Assembly (NCBI RefSeq): GCF_016638705.1
Contig: NZ_CP067341.1
Location: 313,501-377,500 of the forward strand
DNA: 64,000 nt
Direction: 5' to 3'
DNA from: Lysinibacillus agricola
GTDB lineage: Bacteria; Bacillota; Bacilli; Bacillales_A; Planococcaceae
Shown: positions 1-8,844 of the stretch, piece by piece
Layout: every line of letters begins with the position of its first letter
Numbering within the stretch: the stretch's first letter is position 1
The notes under the pieces: generated by a model
Told to the model about the DNA's origin: nothing
Databases searched by the model: none
Seen by the model: the letters and a program-made list of their open reading frames with translations, nothing else
Program-made: the position numbers and the translations under genes

Positions 1-138
1 TAGCTCTAGCTCACTTTGTGTAATAGTGTGTTTTGGAATTTCAAAAAGCTGATCGTCAAAATTAAATAAATAGCCTTCTGTCTCGCCTGAAAAGGGTCTT
101 AATAATGGAAAACGTTGCTGTAATTTTTGATAGTTCAT
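1..138 (-). CDS. Partial gene, unknown function (N-terminal 46 residues)
   Basis: An open frame starts with ATG at 138-136 and runs off the left edge. It begins MNYQKLQQRFP and contains a PLLRPFSGETEGYLFNFD stretch. An AAAGG sequence about 11 bases upstream could serve as ribosome site, and a competing ATG upstream meets a stop after four codons. The fragment is too short to assign a family; a transcriptional regulator is possible but unproven. That it is a real gene start is likely from the codon pattern and ribosome site. Confidence 0.5.
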   Translation of the reverse strand, partial: MNYQKLQQRFPLLRPFSGETEGYLFNFDDQLFEIPKHTITQSELEL

Positions 139-379
139 GAATGCCACATCCTTTGTTAATAGTCGGAATAGAAATCCACAACGAATCATGCAATTTTGTT
201 TTCAGTATATTATCGTTGGAACGTTATAGCAATACCCATTGCCATAGGGTATCGAAATGGTGTTGAGTATGAATAGAAATATTGTGAGAGGACAAGCAAA
301 AGCACGGTATTTAGCGGTTAGGGACGAATGAAAAAATCATCACCACCTTATCGCTATAACACCATGCTTTGCTTAAATA

Positions 380-753
380 CTATTTATCCCGCATTAACGG
401 GCAGTAAGACATCTGCGCTATGATTTCATCAAAATCTATGAGCCTCTTTTAATGGAATCTTGGCTTCATCATCTTTACGTGCTAACATCGCTTCTTGCAT
501 GTGCTCTTCATCAATAGCATTCAATAGTTCTAAGCTCTCTGAAAAAATCTAAGTTAGCAATAACAGCTTTACCTTTTTGCTGCGCACTTTGTACAACGTA
601 GAAGTCATTAGCGCCATGTTCATATGTTTCTAAAATCTCATTTAAACGATTGCCTCGTTTGATATTGGTAATGACGAAAACATTGTTCTTGATGAAATCT
701 AAATCAACAGAATGACCAACTGATTTCTCTTTATCCATCATTTCTGTCACCAT
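380..753 (-). pseudogene. Frameshifted antitoxin-like gene (Phd/YefM-type inferred)
   Basis: The first 70 residues read normally (DFIKNNVFVITNIKRGNRLN, then FYVVQSAQQKGKAVIANLDF). The frame then breaks near 540. In a shifted frame the sequence continues with ELLNAIDEEHMQEAMLARKD and KIPLKEA, and a second shift near 430 gives IDFDEIIAQMS before a stop at 380-382. Two compensating frame changes in a continuous protein-like stretch indicate a decayed gene. The beta-strand-rich N-terminus followed by a charged helical tail resembles Phd/YefM antitoxins, which is an inference from pattern only. No toxin gene is visible beside it. Confidence 0.5.
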
Positions 754-881
754 CCTTTACAACGCCTTTACTCTATATACTATGATAAACTGTGTAATTA
801 ATTGTACATATCATAGCGCGTTTAAAGGGTATGTAGAATAGAGTAATCATGACATCATCATTTTATACATTTAAGATTTAT

Positions 882-980
882 CGATAAATGAGGGGATTTA
901 GGTGATAAATCGTTATCAGTTAACGATAAACTTGAAAAGTTGGTCGATAAATTAAAAAATATAGGTGATAAATTCTTTTA
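882..980. repeat. 21-bp phased array A, GATAAA core, five units
   Basis: The GATAAA core occurs at 883, 904, 925, 946 and 967, exactly 21 bp apart each time. The rest of each unit is poorly conserved. The array fills the space between the MMPL exporter stop codon (999) and the start of the antitoxin-like pseudogene, so it lies just 3' of the exporter gene. The same architecture recurs at 18352-18440, and with a different core at 45524-45618. The exact spacing is read directly; function is unknown. Confidence 0.85.
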
Positions 981-998
981 AGTGTTCAGCCTTTAAAT

Positions 999-3185
999 TT
1001 ATTCATCTTTTTTAAATAATGCACCTGGCCAGAACGCATATTTACCTAAAATAGTTGTAATAGCAGGCACTAGTAAAGGACGTACAATGAATGTATCAAG
1101 AAGTACACCAATTGCAGTAACAACACCAAATTGGACAAGTACTTGAATAGGTAATGTAGCTAGGACAGCAAATGTTCCAGCTAGAATAAGACCAGCAGAT
1201 GTAATAACACTTCCTGTTCGTACGACACCTTCCTCAACCGCTGTTAAGTGATCTTTTGTTCTACGTTTCTTCCAAATTTCCGAAATCATAAAGATATTAT
1301 AATCTTCCCCGAGTGCTACTAAAAATACAAACGCATATAGTGGGATTGCTCCTGAAATGGCCTCTGCTCCCATTACATGGTGTAAAATAAGCCATCCTGC
1401 ACCCAGTGCCCCGAAATAAGAAATAATAACCGTTGCTAATAAATAAACAGTCGCTGTTAATGAACGCAGATAAATAAATAATAGTAAAGCAATTAAAGCA
1501 ATCATTGTCGGCATAATAACCGTTTCATCACGTACAGTTATTTGTTGTGTATCATATTGACTGGCTGTCTCACCACCGATCCAGATATGACTTTCTGCAT
1601 TTTTTACACCTTCAGCTTCAAGCACTTTTGCAACCTCTGCCTTAAGCTCTGGAATATGAGCTAACGATTCCTTAGCATAAGGATTTGCATTTAAAAAAAG
1701 TTCGTACAATTGAATGTCATTATTTTTCTTTCCGATTTGGACATCTACAACACTATCGATATAAGAGATTTCCGTTAATGGCTGCCGCAAATTAATATCT
1801 GTTCCCTCTGTGTCAATGACAAGCTGTACAGGTGCTAGTTCTCCAGGTGAGAAATTTTCTTCTATTAAAGTAAAGCCTTCACGTGATGGCATATCCTCAG
1901 GGAATGACGATAATAAGTCAAAAGTATACTGAATACGTGGTACGAATGCTACTAATCCACCTAGTAACAGTAAAGTTACAACAATGACAATCCATGGTTT
2001 ATGCGTCACGAAGCGCCCAATTTTATGGCTGATTTTATGTGTTGGTTTGTGCTGTTTTTTACCCTTCTTATGAGCCATTTCCTCTGTTCGAGGTATGAAT
2101 GGGAAGAAGGCGACGCGACCTATCATGACAAGAATTGCTGGAAGAACAACAAGTGCTGCAATTCCCATCACGAGTACGCCAAAGCTAAATGGAACTGCAA
2201 AGCGTTGGAATGCACCATAATGGGCAAGACTAAGAGTAGCTAGACCGATGACAACCGTTAAGGCACTCATCATAATTGCACCGCCAGATTCCTTTATAGC
2301 AAGCTTCATGGCAGTAGTCTTATCCTCAATATCAAATAATATCTCTCGGTACTTTGATATTAAAAATAAACAATAGTCTGTACCTGCACCAAAGAGTAAT
2401 ACAGTCATAATAGAGACGGCCTGCGAATCCTTATCTATCCATCCATGATCGGCCATGAAGCCGAGCGTTGGACTTATGACACCATAGGCAAGAACAACAA
2501 CGATTAATGGAATAATAGCTAATAATGGTGAACGATAAATAATAATTAGTAATACTAAAACAAGGAGCACTGTTGCAATTAATAATTTCACATCAGCCTG
2601 AGAGAATAAACTGACAGCATCCGTAGCGATACCAACTGGTCCGGAATAACGCACATGAAGATCGCCACTAGCTAAGTTTTTATCTAGTTGGACATTATAC
2701 GTATCCATTGTTTTTGTTAATGTTTTTAAACTTTCCCGCAATGCATCAGTAGCAACACCTTTTTCAAAGAAAACAGGCGTCACGATAGTCGTGCCGTTTT
2801 CAGAAGCAGATGCTACGAAGGCTTGTGGCGGCATTTTATCATAAGGTGGAATAAGAGTTTGGTTTTCTAAAGGTTTAGCTTTAAGCTCTCCGTAAATCTT
2901 TTGGATGGCTACGAAATCGTCGGTAGTTAGCCCACTTTCTCGATGCCAAACGAGTAATAATGGTGTGCCTGCTTCATTCGGAAATTGTTCTGCAATAATA
3001 GCCGCTGCTTGCTGAGACATTTCGCTCTCGGGTAAATTTTTACCAGATTCACTCTTGATACTATTAATCTGTGGCCAAGCAAAAGAGAGTACAACCACAA
3101 GTAAAAACCCAAAAACAAGGGCTAATAAACGACCCTTTTTACTTGCTACCATTGAGCCCCATTGCTCAAGTGGATGTTTTTTCAT
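999..3185 (-). CDS. MMPL/RND-family membrane exporter (YdfJ-like)
   Basis: A 728-residue integral membrane protein of the MMPL group of RND transporters. An N-terminal membrane helix (about residues 18-40) is followed by an extracytoplasmic domain, a block of five to six helices, a second extracytoplasmic domain (about 415-540) and a second helix block. The paired helix motifs GAGTDYCLFLISKYRE (about 265) and ALGEDYNIFMISE (about 630) carry the acidic residues expected for proton-driven transport. Such proteins export lipids, drugs or peptides; the substrate is not evident. It is divergent from the TetR gene at 3311, which probably represses it. The 21-bp array A follows its stop codon. Confidence 0.9.
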   Translation of the reverse strand: MKKHPLEQWGSMVASKKGRLLALVFGFLLVVVLSFAWPQINSIKSESGKNLPESEMSQQAAAIIAEQFPNEAGTPLLLVWHRESGLTTDDFVAIQKIYGELKAKPLENQTLIPPYDKMPPQAFVASASENGTTIVTPVFFEKGVATDALRESLKTLTKTMDTYNVQLDKNLASGDLHVRYSGPVGIATDAVSLFSQADVKLLIATVLLVLVLLIIIYRSPLLAIIPLIVVVLAYGVISPTLGFMADHGWIDKDSQAVSIMTVLLFGAGTDYCLFLISKYREILFDIEDKTTAMKLAIKESGGAIMMSALTVVIGLATLSLAHYGAFQRFAVPFSFGVLVMGIAALVVLPAILVMIGRVAFFPFIPRTEEMAHKKGKKQHKPTHKISHKIGRFVTHKPWIVIVVTLLLLGGLVAFVPRIQYTFDLLSSFPEDMPSREGFTLIEENFSPGELAPVQLVIDTEGTDINLRQPLTEISYIDSVVDVQIGKKNNDIQLYELFLNANPYAKESLAHIPELKAEVAKVLEAEGVKNAESHIWIGGETASQYDTQQITVRDETVIMPTMIALIALLLFIYLRSLTATVYLLATVIISYFGALGAGWLILHHVMGAEAISGAIPLYAFVFLVALGEDYNIFMISEIWKKRRTKDHLTAVEEGVVRTGSVITSAGLILAGTFAVLATLPIQVLVQFGVVTAIGVLLDTFIVRPLLVPAITTILGKYAFWPGALFKKDE

Positions 3186-3310
3186 GGTAGGACCTCCGTT
3201 TCATGTAAGTAATTTTAATTATATATACTGGAAGGTTAATTAATCAATCAAATAAGAAATCTGAACATGTTATACTATCACTAAGAAGCATACTTATTAA
3301 GGAGGAAAAC

Positions 3311-3931
3311 TTGTTGAAACAATCACCACGTGTTTTAGGAAGACCTCGCAATGACATCAATGCAAAACCCACAAAAGCTGTTGTTTTAGAAACTGCAACA
3401 AAGCTTTTTATAAAAGAGGGCTACAAAAACATTTCGATGGATGATGTAGCGAAAGCTTGCAATGTGACAAAAGCGACTATTTATTACTATTACCCTACTA
3501 AAGGGGAGCTATATACATCAGCACTAATTGAAATGATGAACAAAATAAGACAAGCTATTATACGAATTTTAGAACAGTCTAAACCTTTTAAAGAAAGGCT
3601 AGAGGAGCTTGTTGAAGTACATTTATCTGCAACCGTAGCTATTGACATGAAAAATTTTATGCGTGAAGCAACTATGAATTTATCCGAATCACAAATCTTA
3701 AAAGTTCATGCATCAGAAAATGAACTGTATAAAACGATCCAGCAAGCGATGCAAATTGAAATGGAAAAAGGGACGATTCACCAAGGAAACGCAGAATTTT
3801 TTGCACATACTTTTTTGTCTCTAATGACAGTGGGGTATTTTAAAGATGGAGAAGGGAATAGGTTATTTCAAACAGAAGCCATCGCTGCAAAAGAGATTGT
3901 AGATTTCTTCTGGAAATCTGTTGGAAAATAA
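3311..3931 (+). CDS. TetR/AcrR-family transcriptional regulator
   Basis: A 206-residue protein. The N-terminal TetR helix-turn-helix is clear: TKLFIKEGYKNISMDDVAKA followed by CNVTKATIYYYYPTKGELY (about residues 27-65). The C-terminal ligand-binding domain is variable, as usual for the family. It starts with TTG (3311 or 3314), 6-9 bases after AAGGAGG. It is divergent from the MMPL exporter, the usual arrangement for a local repressor of an efflux gene. A CATACTTATTAA sequence occurs just upstream of the gene (about 3288) and again just after it (about 3952); it could be part of an operator, but this is weak. Confidence 0.9.
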   Translation: MLKQSPRVLGRPRNDINAKPTKAVVLETATKLFIKEGYKNISMDDVAKACNVTKATIYYYYPTKGELYTSALIEMMNKIRQAIIRILEQSKPFKERLEELVEVHLSATVAIDMKNFMREATMNLSESQILKVHASENELYKTIQQAMQIEMEKGTIHQGNAEFFAHTFLSLMTVGYFKDGEGNRLFQTEAIAAKEIVDFFWKSVGK

Positions 3932-4515
3932 ATTCCTTCATTATATATAAAACATACTTATTAATAAAAACTTTTATGCTTGAATCCGACTTTAAAAGCT
4001 GTTGAAGATGAAGTAAGTATTATACGAACGATGGAGGGGAAGTTTAAATACAGAACGAACCCGGCTTAACAGTAAACAAGAGAGCAAGAGCAATTATTAT
4101 TAAAGATCAAATATTTTGCAGAGACAATTTAAAAATTCAAGGTTGGAAATATTGTATTTTTTTACAGTAAGGACAAAAAGCAAGCGTAAATACAATATAT
4201 AATTGACAAAATCAATGAATTTTGAAAAGATTGTCGAAATTGTGATTTAGCTCATTGAAATAATGTGCAAACAGTCTTATAATGGAGTTTGTAATGCACC
4301 AAGACAAGATAAGGATGGAATTATAATGCACTTTTTGCAAAATAAAGTTAACATTGTAATAACAAGTCATACGAATTGTTATCCAGCCCTTGAGACTGGT
4401 GAATGTGTAGATATACGCGCTGTAACGACTGTTAAGAAGTGCCTTAATGGTCTTTTTTACATGGAAGCAATAAAAAATTAAAAATAGTAATAGTGATGGC
4501 AAAGGAGAGTTCAAA
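3932..4515. other. 584-bp gap with possible decayed coding traces
   Basis: No intact gene. Around 4067-4115 the plus strand reads VNKRARAIIIKDQ, which resembles the start of a NUDIX hydrolase but is soon interrupted. Around 3985-4050 there is another protein-like stretch (AVEDEVSIIRTMEGKFKY). These may be remains of lost genes; the evidence is thin. The right end contains the ribosome site AAAGGAGAG and the promoter region of the DUF1641 gene. A 72-codon frame at 4263-4481 looks spurious. Confidence 0.3.
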
Positions 4516-4944
4516 ATGTCAGAAACGAATAACCAAACACAGTCTGAACAATTAACTGTTAGTCAAGAACAATTGGATGTGCTAGATCAATTATTAAAGC
4601 CTGAGGTTCAGGAATCACTTACAACTTTAGTTGAACAATTACCAAAGTTAACTGAAATGATGACGTTATTAACAAAGTCATATGACTTTGCTCAAGCAGT
4701 TGCAACTGACGAAGTGCTTAAAAATGATACTGTTGGTGCTGTAACAGAAATGGCAGGTCCTGTAGTAGGCTCAGCTAAAAACCTTGCAGCTACTGCAATT
4801 GAAGCGAAAGATCGTGCTTCTGAAAGCCAAGAAGTAGTTGGTTTATTCGGTCTTGTGAAAATGTTAAAAGACCCACAAGTTCAAAGTGTTTTCCGTTTTG
4901 TTAATGCTTTCTTACAAGTAAACGCTGAACGTAAAGCTAAATAA
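4516..4944 (+). CDS. DUF1641 protein (YrhD-like), redox partner
   Basis: 142 residues, predicted cytoplasmic and helical, with the DUF1641 pattern: LDQLLKPEVQESLTTLVEQL early, then LPKLTEMM, and a C-terminal GLVKMLKDPQVQSVFRFVNA. In Bacillus the family member YrhD sits beside a formate dehydrogenase, and elsewhere family members sit beside flavoprotein quinone reductases. Here it is 50 bp upstream of an NDH-2-like flavoprotein in the same direction, so a role as an accessory subunit or membrane link for that enzyme is inferred. Start ATG follows AAAGGAGAG. Confidence 0.85.
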   Translation: MSETNNQTQSEQLTVSQEQLDVLDQLLKPEVQESLTTLVEQLPKLTEMMTLLTKSYDFAQAVATDEVLKNDTVGAVTEMAGPVVGSAKNLAATAIEAKDRASESQEVVGLFGLVKMLKDPQVQSVFRFVNAFLQVNAERKAK

Positions 4945-4994
4945 GACTCGACTCGAGATATATTCAATTCGTAAGGACGGAGGATTAATTAATC

Positions 4995-6179
4995 ATGTCA
5001 AAAGAAATCGTCATCTTAGGTGCTGGTTACGCTGGCGTTTTAACTGCATTAACAGCACGTAAGTATCTATCAGCTGATGAAGCTAAAATTACTGTAGTAA
5101 ACCAATTCCCAACACACCAAATTATCACTGAACTTCACCGTTTAGCTGGAGGTACTATTGCTGAAGGTGCTGTTGCTTTACCACTTAAAAAAATCTTTAA
5201 AGGTTTAGATATCGATTTACAAATCGCTAAAGTAACAAAATTCAACGTAGACACTAAAAAAGTTGACCTAGATACTGGTTATACTTTAAATTACGATACT
5301 TTAGTAGTATCTTTAGGTAGCCAAACTGGATTCTTCGGTATCCCTGGATTAGAAGAAAACTCAATGGTACTTAAATCAGTGAACGATGCAAATAAAATTA
5401 ACAAACACATCGAAGACCGTATTAAAGCATATGCACAAACAAAAGACGAAGCAGATGCGACAATCGTTATCGGTGGTGGCGGTTTAACAGGTGTTGAGCT
5501 TGTTGGTGAAATCGTGGACAACTTCCCGAAAATCGCAGCAAAACACGGTGTTAACTTTGCTGATCTAAAAATCAAACTTGTTGAAGCTGGTCCGAAAATC
5601 TTACCAGTACTTCCAGATGCACTTATCCAACGTGCTACTGAAAGCTTAACAAAACGTGGAGTTGAATTTATTACTGGCACTCCTGTTACGGGCGTTGATG
5701 GTAATGTCATCTCTCTTAAAGATCGTGAACCAATCATTGCCAACACACTTGTTTGGACAGGTGGGGTAGCTCCACTTCCACTAGTAGGTGAGTCTGGTCT
5801 AGCTGCAGACCGTGGCAAAGCAACAATTAACGAGTTCTTACAATCTACATCTCATGATGATGTATTTGTAATTGGTGACGCATCTGTTGCATTACCGGGC
5901 GACGGTGGACGTCCACTATACGCTCCAACTGCTCAAGTTGCATGGCAAATGGGTGAGTTCGCTGGCTACAACTTATTCGCACAATACAAAAACCAAGAGA
6001 TGAAATCATTCTCAGCAATTAACTCTGGTACACTTGCAAGCTTAGGTCGCAAAGACGCTGTTGCGACTATTGGTGCTAGCAACACAGAACTTAAAGGCCT
6101 TCCAGCAACACTTATGAAAGAAGCGTCTAACATTCGCTATCTTACACACATTAAAGCGCTATTCGGCTTAGCATACTAA
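4995..6179 (+). CDS. NDH-2-type NAD(P)/FAD-dependent oxidoreductase
   Basis: 394 residues with the two-dinucleotide-fold layout of type II NADH dehydrogenases. The FAD fold is at the N-terminus (VILGAGYAGV, residues 6-15). The NAD fold is near residue 155 (VIGGGGLTGVELVGEI). The second FAD motif VFVIGDASVALP is near 290. No membrane helix is obvious; family members attach to the membrane through the C-terminal region and pass electrons from NADH to quinone without pumping protons. It is paired with DUF1641 upstream and closed by a terminator at 6187. Sulfide:quinone reductase is an alternative, but the paired redox cysteines of that family were not seen. Confidence 0.85.
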   Translation: MSKEIVILGAGYAGVLTALTARKYLSADEAKITVVNQFPTHQIITELHRLAGGTIAEGAVALPLKKIFKGLDIDLQIAKVTKFNVDTKKVDLDTGYTLNYDTLVVSLGSQTGFFGIPGLEENSMVLKSVNDANKINKHIEDRIKAYAQTKDEADATIVIGGGGLTGVELVGEIVDNFPKIAAKHGVNFADLKIKLVEAGPKILPVLPDALIQRATESLTKRGVEFITGTPVTGVDGNVISLKDREPIIANTLVWTGGVAPLPLVGESGLAADRGKATINEFLQSTSHDDVFVIGDASVALPGDGGRPLYAPTAQVAWQMGEFAGYNLFAQYKNQEMKSFSAINSGTLASLGRKDAVATIGASNTELKGLPATLMKEASNIRYLTHIKALFGLAY

Positions 6180-6186
6180 AAATAAT

Positions 6187-6230
6187 ACACCCTTATAACT
6201 GATCTTTTTAACAGTTGTAAGGGTGTTTTG
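6187..6230 (+). terminator. Rho-independent terminator after NDH-2 gene
   Basis: ACACCCTTATAACTG pairs with CAGTTGTAAGGGTGT around a short loop and is followed by TTTTG. It closes the DUF1641/NDH-2 unit. Confidence 0.85.
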
Positions 6231-6234
6231 TATT

Positions 6235-6291
6235 GTAACAGGTATCACTGTACCTGTTGACGGCGGTTTCATGGCGTATTCAGGTGTATAA
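6235..6291 (+). pseudogene. Severed C-terminus of a short-chain dehydrogenase
   Basis: The 18 codons before the next gene read VTGITVPVDGGFMAYSGV and end in TAA, whose last base is the A of the following ATG. GITVPVDGG is the typical C-terminal signature of short-chain dehydrogenases/reductases. No upstream part of such a gene exists: the NDH-2 terminator ends only 4 bases before. The simplest reading is a deletion that removed nearly all of an SDR gene once translationally coupled to the gene at 6291. Confidence 0.75.
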
Positions 6292-6935
6292 TGAATAATA
6301 TTAAAATTCAGCTGGCATTAGATCGAATGGCGATAGAAGATTGTATTCAATTAGTGGAGACAACGGAAAAGTACATTCAGTGGATCGAAGTTGGTACAGG
6401 TGTCATAAAAGAATATGGCATGGCTGCTGTACGTGAGTTGAGTACACGTTTTCAAGGAAAGACAATTGTAGCGGATATGAAAACATGTGATGCTGGGAAA
6501 CATGAAAGTATGCAGGCTTTCGAATCAGGTGCTACTATAACGACTGTTATGGGATTTGCTCCGAATGCGACAATCAAGCAATGCCTGGAAGTCGCTACTG
6601 AATACGGTGGAGAAGTTATGATTGATTTACTTGGCGTAGAAACAGCAAATCGGGTGAAGAAGATTTATGAACTAGGTGCGAGGCTTTTCTGTCTTCATGT
6701 TGGAAAAGATATGCAACAAAACGGCGAGCTAGTATCATCATCTTTATTTAAGTTAGTAGAAGGTTTAGAGGGTATTCGAATTGCAGCTGCAGGTGGAATA
6801 ACTGAAAAAACAGTTTCAGATCTTCTTGTAGCAGGGGTGGAAATTCTTATTGTTGGTAGCTTTATTACTGGAAGTACTGAACCAGAGGCTAATGCCAAAC
6901 TCTTTTCGGATGTAATTAAAGAAACGATCATTTAG
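6291..6935 (+). CDS. 3-hexulose-6-phosphate synthase-like protein
   Basis: 214 residues of the OMP-decarboxylase superfamily (HxlA/UlaD group). The catalytic D-x-K-x-x-D appears in VADMKTCDAGKHE (about residue 60). The phosphate-binding ends AAAGGITEKT (about 165) and ILIVGSFITGS (about 185) complete the TIM barrel. The family condenses formaldehyde with ribulose 5-phosphate or decarboxylates 3-keto-gulonate 6-phosphate; which reaction applies is not decidable here. No hxlB isomerase follows, and the preceding SDR gene is reduced to its tail, so the gene may be an orphan of a lost operon. With its former promoter gone, its expression is uncertain. Confidence 0.8.
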   Translation: MNNIKIQLALDRMAIEDCIQLVETTEKYIQWIEVGTGVIKEYGMAAVRELSTRFQGKTIVADMKTCDAGKHESMQAFESGATITTVMGFAPNATIKQCLEVATEYGGEVMIDLLGVETANRVKKIYELGARLFCLHVGKDMQQNGELVSSSLFKLVEGLEGIRIAAAGGITEKTVSDLLVAGVEILIVGSFITGSTEPEANAKLFSDVIKETII

Positions 6936-7128
6936 CTTTGAATGAAAAATTGTATTTTTGAAGTTAGGTTATTAAAAAGCTTATAGTGCCAAATCCTTAT
7001 GCACAACTGCGTGGATTAGAGAGTTTACGTTTCGATTGTATACTTTTATTAGACTGTCAGGTGAAATTGCAACTGTCTACAAATCGCGCTGTTTAATTAT
7101 GCTACTTGCATTAGCATCCTAATATTTT

Positions 7129-7170
7129 AAGGGCATGAATCAATAGTGATATTGAAATCATGCCCTTTTG
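7129..7170. terminator. Bidirectional terminator
   Basis: AAGGGCATGA and TCATGCCCTT form a 10-bp stem with A/T runs on both sides, between convergent genes. It can end both the synthase-like gene and the RocB-like operon. Confidence 0.8.
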
Positions 7171-7179
7171 ATAATTATA

Positions 7180-8844
7180 TTAATGACGATGAACTTTGAA
7201 TAATTCCCTCGTTGTTTTACGGATTAATCCTGGGAGAATGCCAAATGAATAAGGTTTATAAACTCTTTCTGTCCATTTATGCCCGTCTTTCCCGTAAACG
7301 CCCATAGTAACAGAAGGGATGTTTAATGCTTTTATTTTTTCAAAAGGTACAGGATAAAGTGCTTCCCATTCTGGAAAATTATCAAGCAACTCATATAACT
7401 CTTTTTCAGTGGCATGGATAGATAAGAAACTACCATCCGCTAAATAAGGGAAAAATCGTTTTACTTTAAACTGTTCACCAGTCTCATTTGCAACCTCAGC
7501 GACAACTTCTGTAATCGTTTGTTTTAATATTCTATCTTGCTCTTTATTATCTTTTAAATAATTGTGAGGCAAGAAAGGGGGAGCGAAAAATAAAATTACA
7601 CGAGGTCTATGCTCCGGATCTGCTTTTTGAAGTGCATTCACTATCGCAAACGACTGTTGACGAGATTCCTTACCAACGTTTTTTTCTAAAGCTTCTTTAA
7701 TAATGAAATCTGTATTGACGCCTCTTTCATTTAAATACGAAATAAATTCATGGTAAGTAACAACTTCTATATTCCATGCTAGATGATGCTTCGGTACTTT
7801 TGAGAACTCAACATATCTTTCATATTGTTTTTGTAAATATTTTTCTGCTTCTAAACTAGCTTGTTGCGCTATAGCTTTAAGTTTATCGATTACTTGATTT
7901 GGTGTTTCTTTATATAAAAAGTAATTAAAGTAGATATGACTTGTAGAAGCAGTTTGAACAGTATATGTTTCCTTTGTATCACGTTGATATAAGCAAGTAG
8001 GGGGGAGAATGGTTTCTCCTTCAATTTGCTCAGTCAATTCAAAGTTATTGTGAATACGTTCAGTAATTTTAGCTGCAATATAATTCGGATCGATACCGCT
8101 TAAAGTATCTCCTACATGAACTTCACGACCATAAATATGGAAAGAAGGGAGAAGCTTACCTGCTACACCTGTATAAATGTAACGATGTGGATCATTTCCA
8201 TATAAAGGTGTTGTAAAGTCGGTATTTATAGCCATTAAAAAATCTAATTTTTCTTCTATTTTTAACCGGTTAAGTTCATCTAAAGCATCAATAATGCCGT
8301 CATGCTCAGACTCTTCTCCACCATTTAAAATAAGTAATAAGTTCCCTTCTAATTCTTCAAGATGATTGGAGAAATAAAGAGTATTAGCAATATGCACAGC
8401 AGCGCCGCTTTTCATATCAACAGCACCTCGTCCAAACATCCAGTCACCACTTAATGCATCATTTTGTACATCTGCATTGCCTTCATAAGTTTTAAAAAAC
8501 GCCTCAAGCTGCTTTGCTGAAAAAGCATATTCCTTTAAGTTACCATAGTCTTCTATATCCACTGTATCAAGGTGTGAGTGATAGATAATTGTCTTTTTTT
8601 GTTTTTTTGGGCTTTGGACAAATGCAAAAAGGTTTTTGCGACCAATCGGATCATTTTTCACTCTAGTTGTCCAAAGAAGTGAAGGATTTTTTTGATAGTA
8701 TGGGAAAGTTTGCATCTGATCATAAACAAAATCGATAATTTCCCCTTCACCCGCTGTCCCATTAATGCTATTAATATTTACTAAATCAATCGTTAGCTTT
8801 TCAATTTGCATTTCGATTGGTAATTGTCTCAGTTGTTGATTCAT
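7180..8844 (-). CDS. M20-family metallopeptidase, RocB-like
   Basis: 554 residues, matching the size of Bacillus RocB. Zinc-site motifs of M20 peptidases are visible: YHSHLDTVD (about residue 90), GAVDMKSGAA (about 143) and NGGEESEHDG (about 172). Family members hydrolyse amide bonds of small amino-acid derivatives in the cytoplasm; the true substrate of RocB is poorly defined. Its start overlaps the upstream symporter gene by 44 bp, and AAAAGGGG eight bases before this ATG supports it. With the symporter it forms an uptake-plus-hydrolysis operon, probably under the divergent IclR regulator. Confidence 0.85.
   Translation of the reverse strand: MNQQLRQLPIEMQIEKLTIDLVNINSINGTAGEGEIIDFVYDQMQTFPYYQKNPSLLWTTRVKNDPIGRKNLFAFVQSPKKQKKTIIYHSHLDTVDIEDYGNLKEYAFSAKQLEAFFKTYEGNADVQNDALSGDWMFGRGAVDMKSGAAVHIANTLYFSNHLEELEGNLLLILNGGEESEHDGIIDALDELNRLKIEEKLDFLMAINTDFTTPLYGNDPHRYIYTGVAGKLLPSFHIYGREVHVGDTLSGIDPNYIAAKITERIHNNFELTEQIEGETILPPTCLYQRDTKETYTVQTASTSHIYFNYFLYKETPNQVIDKLKAIAQQASLEAEKYLQKQYERYVEFSKVPKHHLAWNIEVVTYHEFISYLNERGVNTDFIIKEALEKNVGKESRQQSFAIVNALQKADPEHRPRVILFFAPPFLPHNYLKDNKEQDRILKQTITEVVAEVANETGEQFKVKRFFPYLADGSFLSIHATEKELYELLDNFPEWEALYPVPFEKIKALNIPSVTMGVYGKDGHKWTERVYKPYSFGILPGLIRKTTRELFKVHRH

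Noticed and set aside
882..980. 21-bp arrays as CRISPR
   Set aside because: Conserved core is only 6-10 bp, there are no 30-bp spacers and no cas genes; the pattern is phased short cores, not repeat-spacer.
2001..2243. Plus-strand frame inside the MMPL gene
   Set aside because: Antisense shadow of a membrane protein gene.
4263..4481. 72-codon frame before the DUF1641 gene (and a 100-codon frame opposite)
   Set aside because: No ribosome site, cysteine-rich random-looking composition, both strands equally open.
5291..5818. 175-codon minus-strand frame inside the NDH-2 gene
   Set aside because: Shadow of a strongly coding plus-strand gene; Ser/Pro/Thr-rich artefact composition.
6936..7128. 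hxlB-like remnant after the synthase gene
   Set aside because: A protein-like stretch (LIVPNPYAQLRGLESLRFD) is open for about 40 codons but does not resemble the isomerase and has no start.
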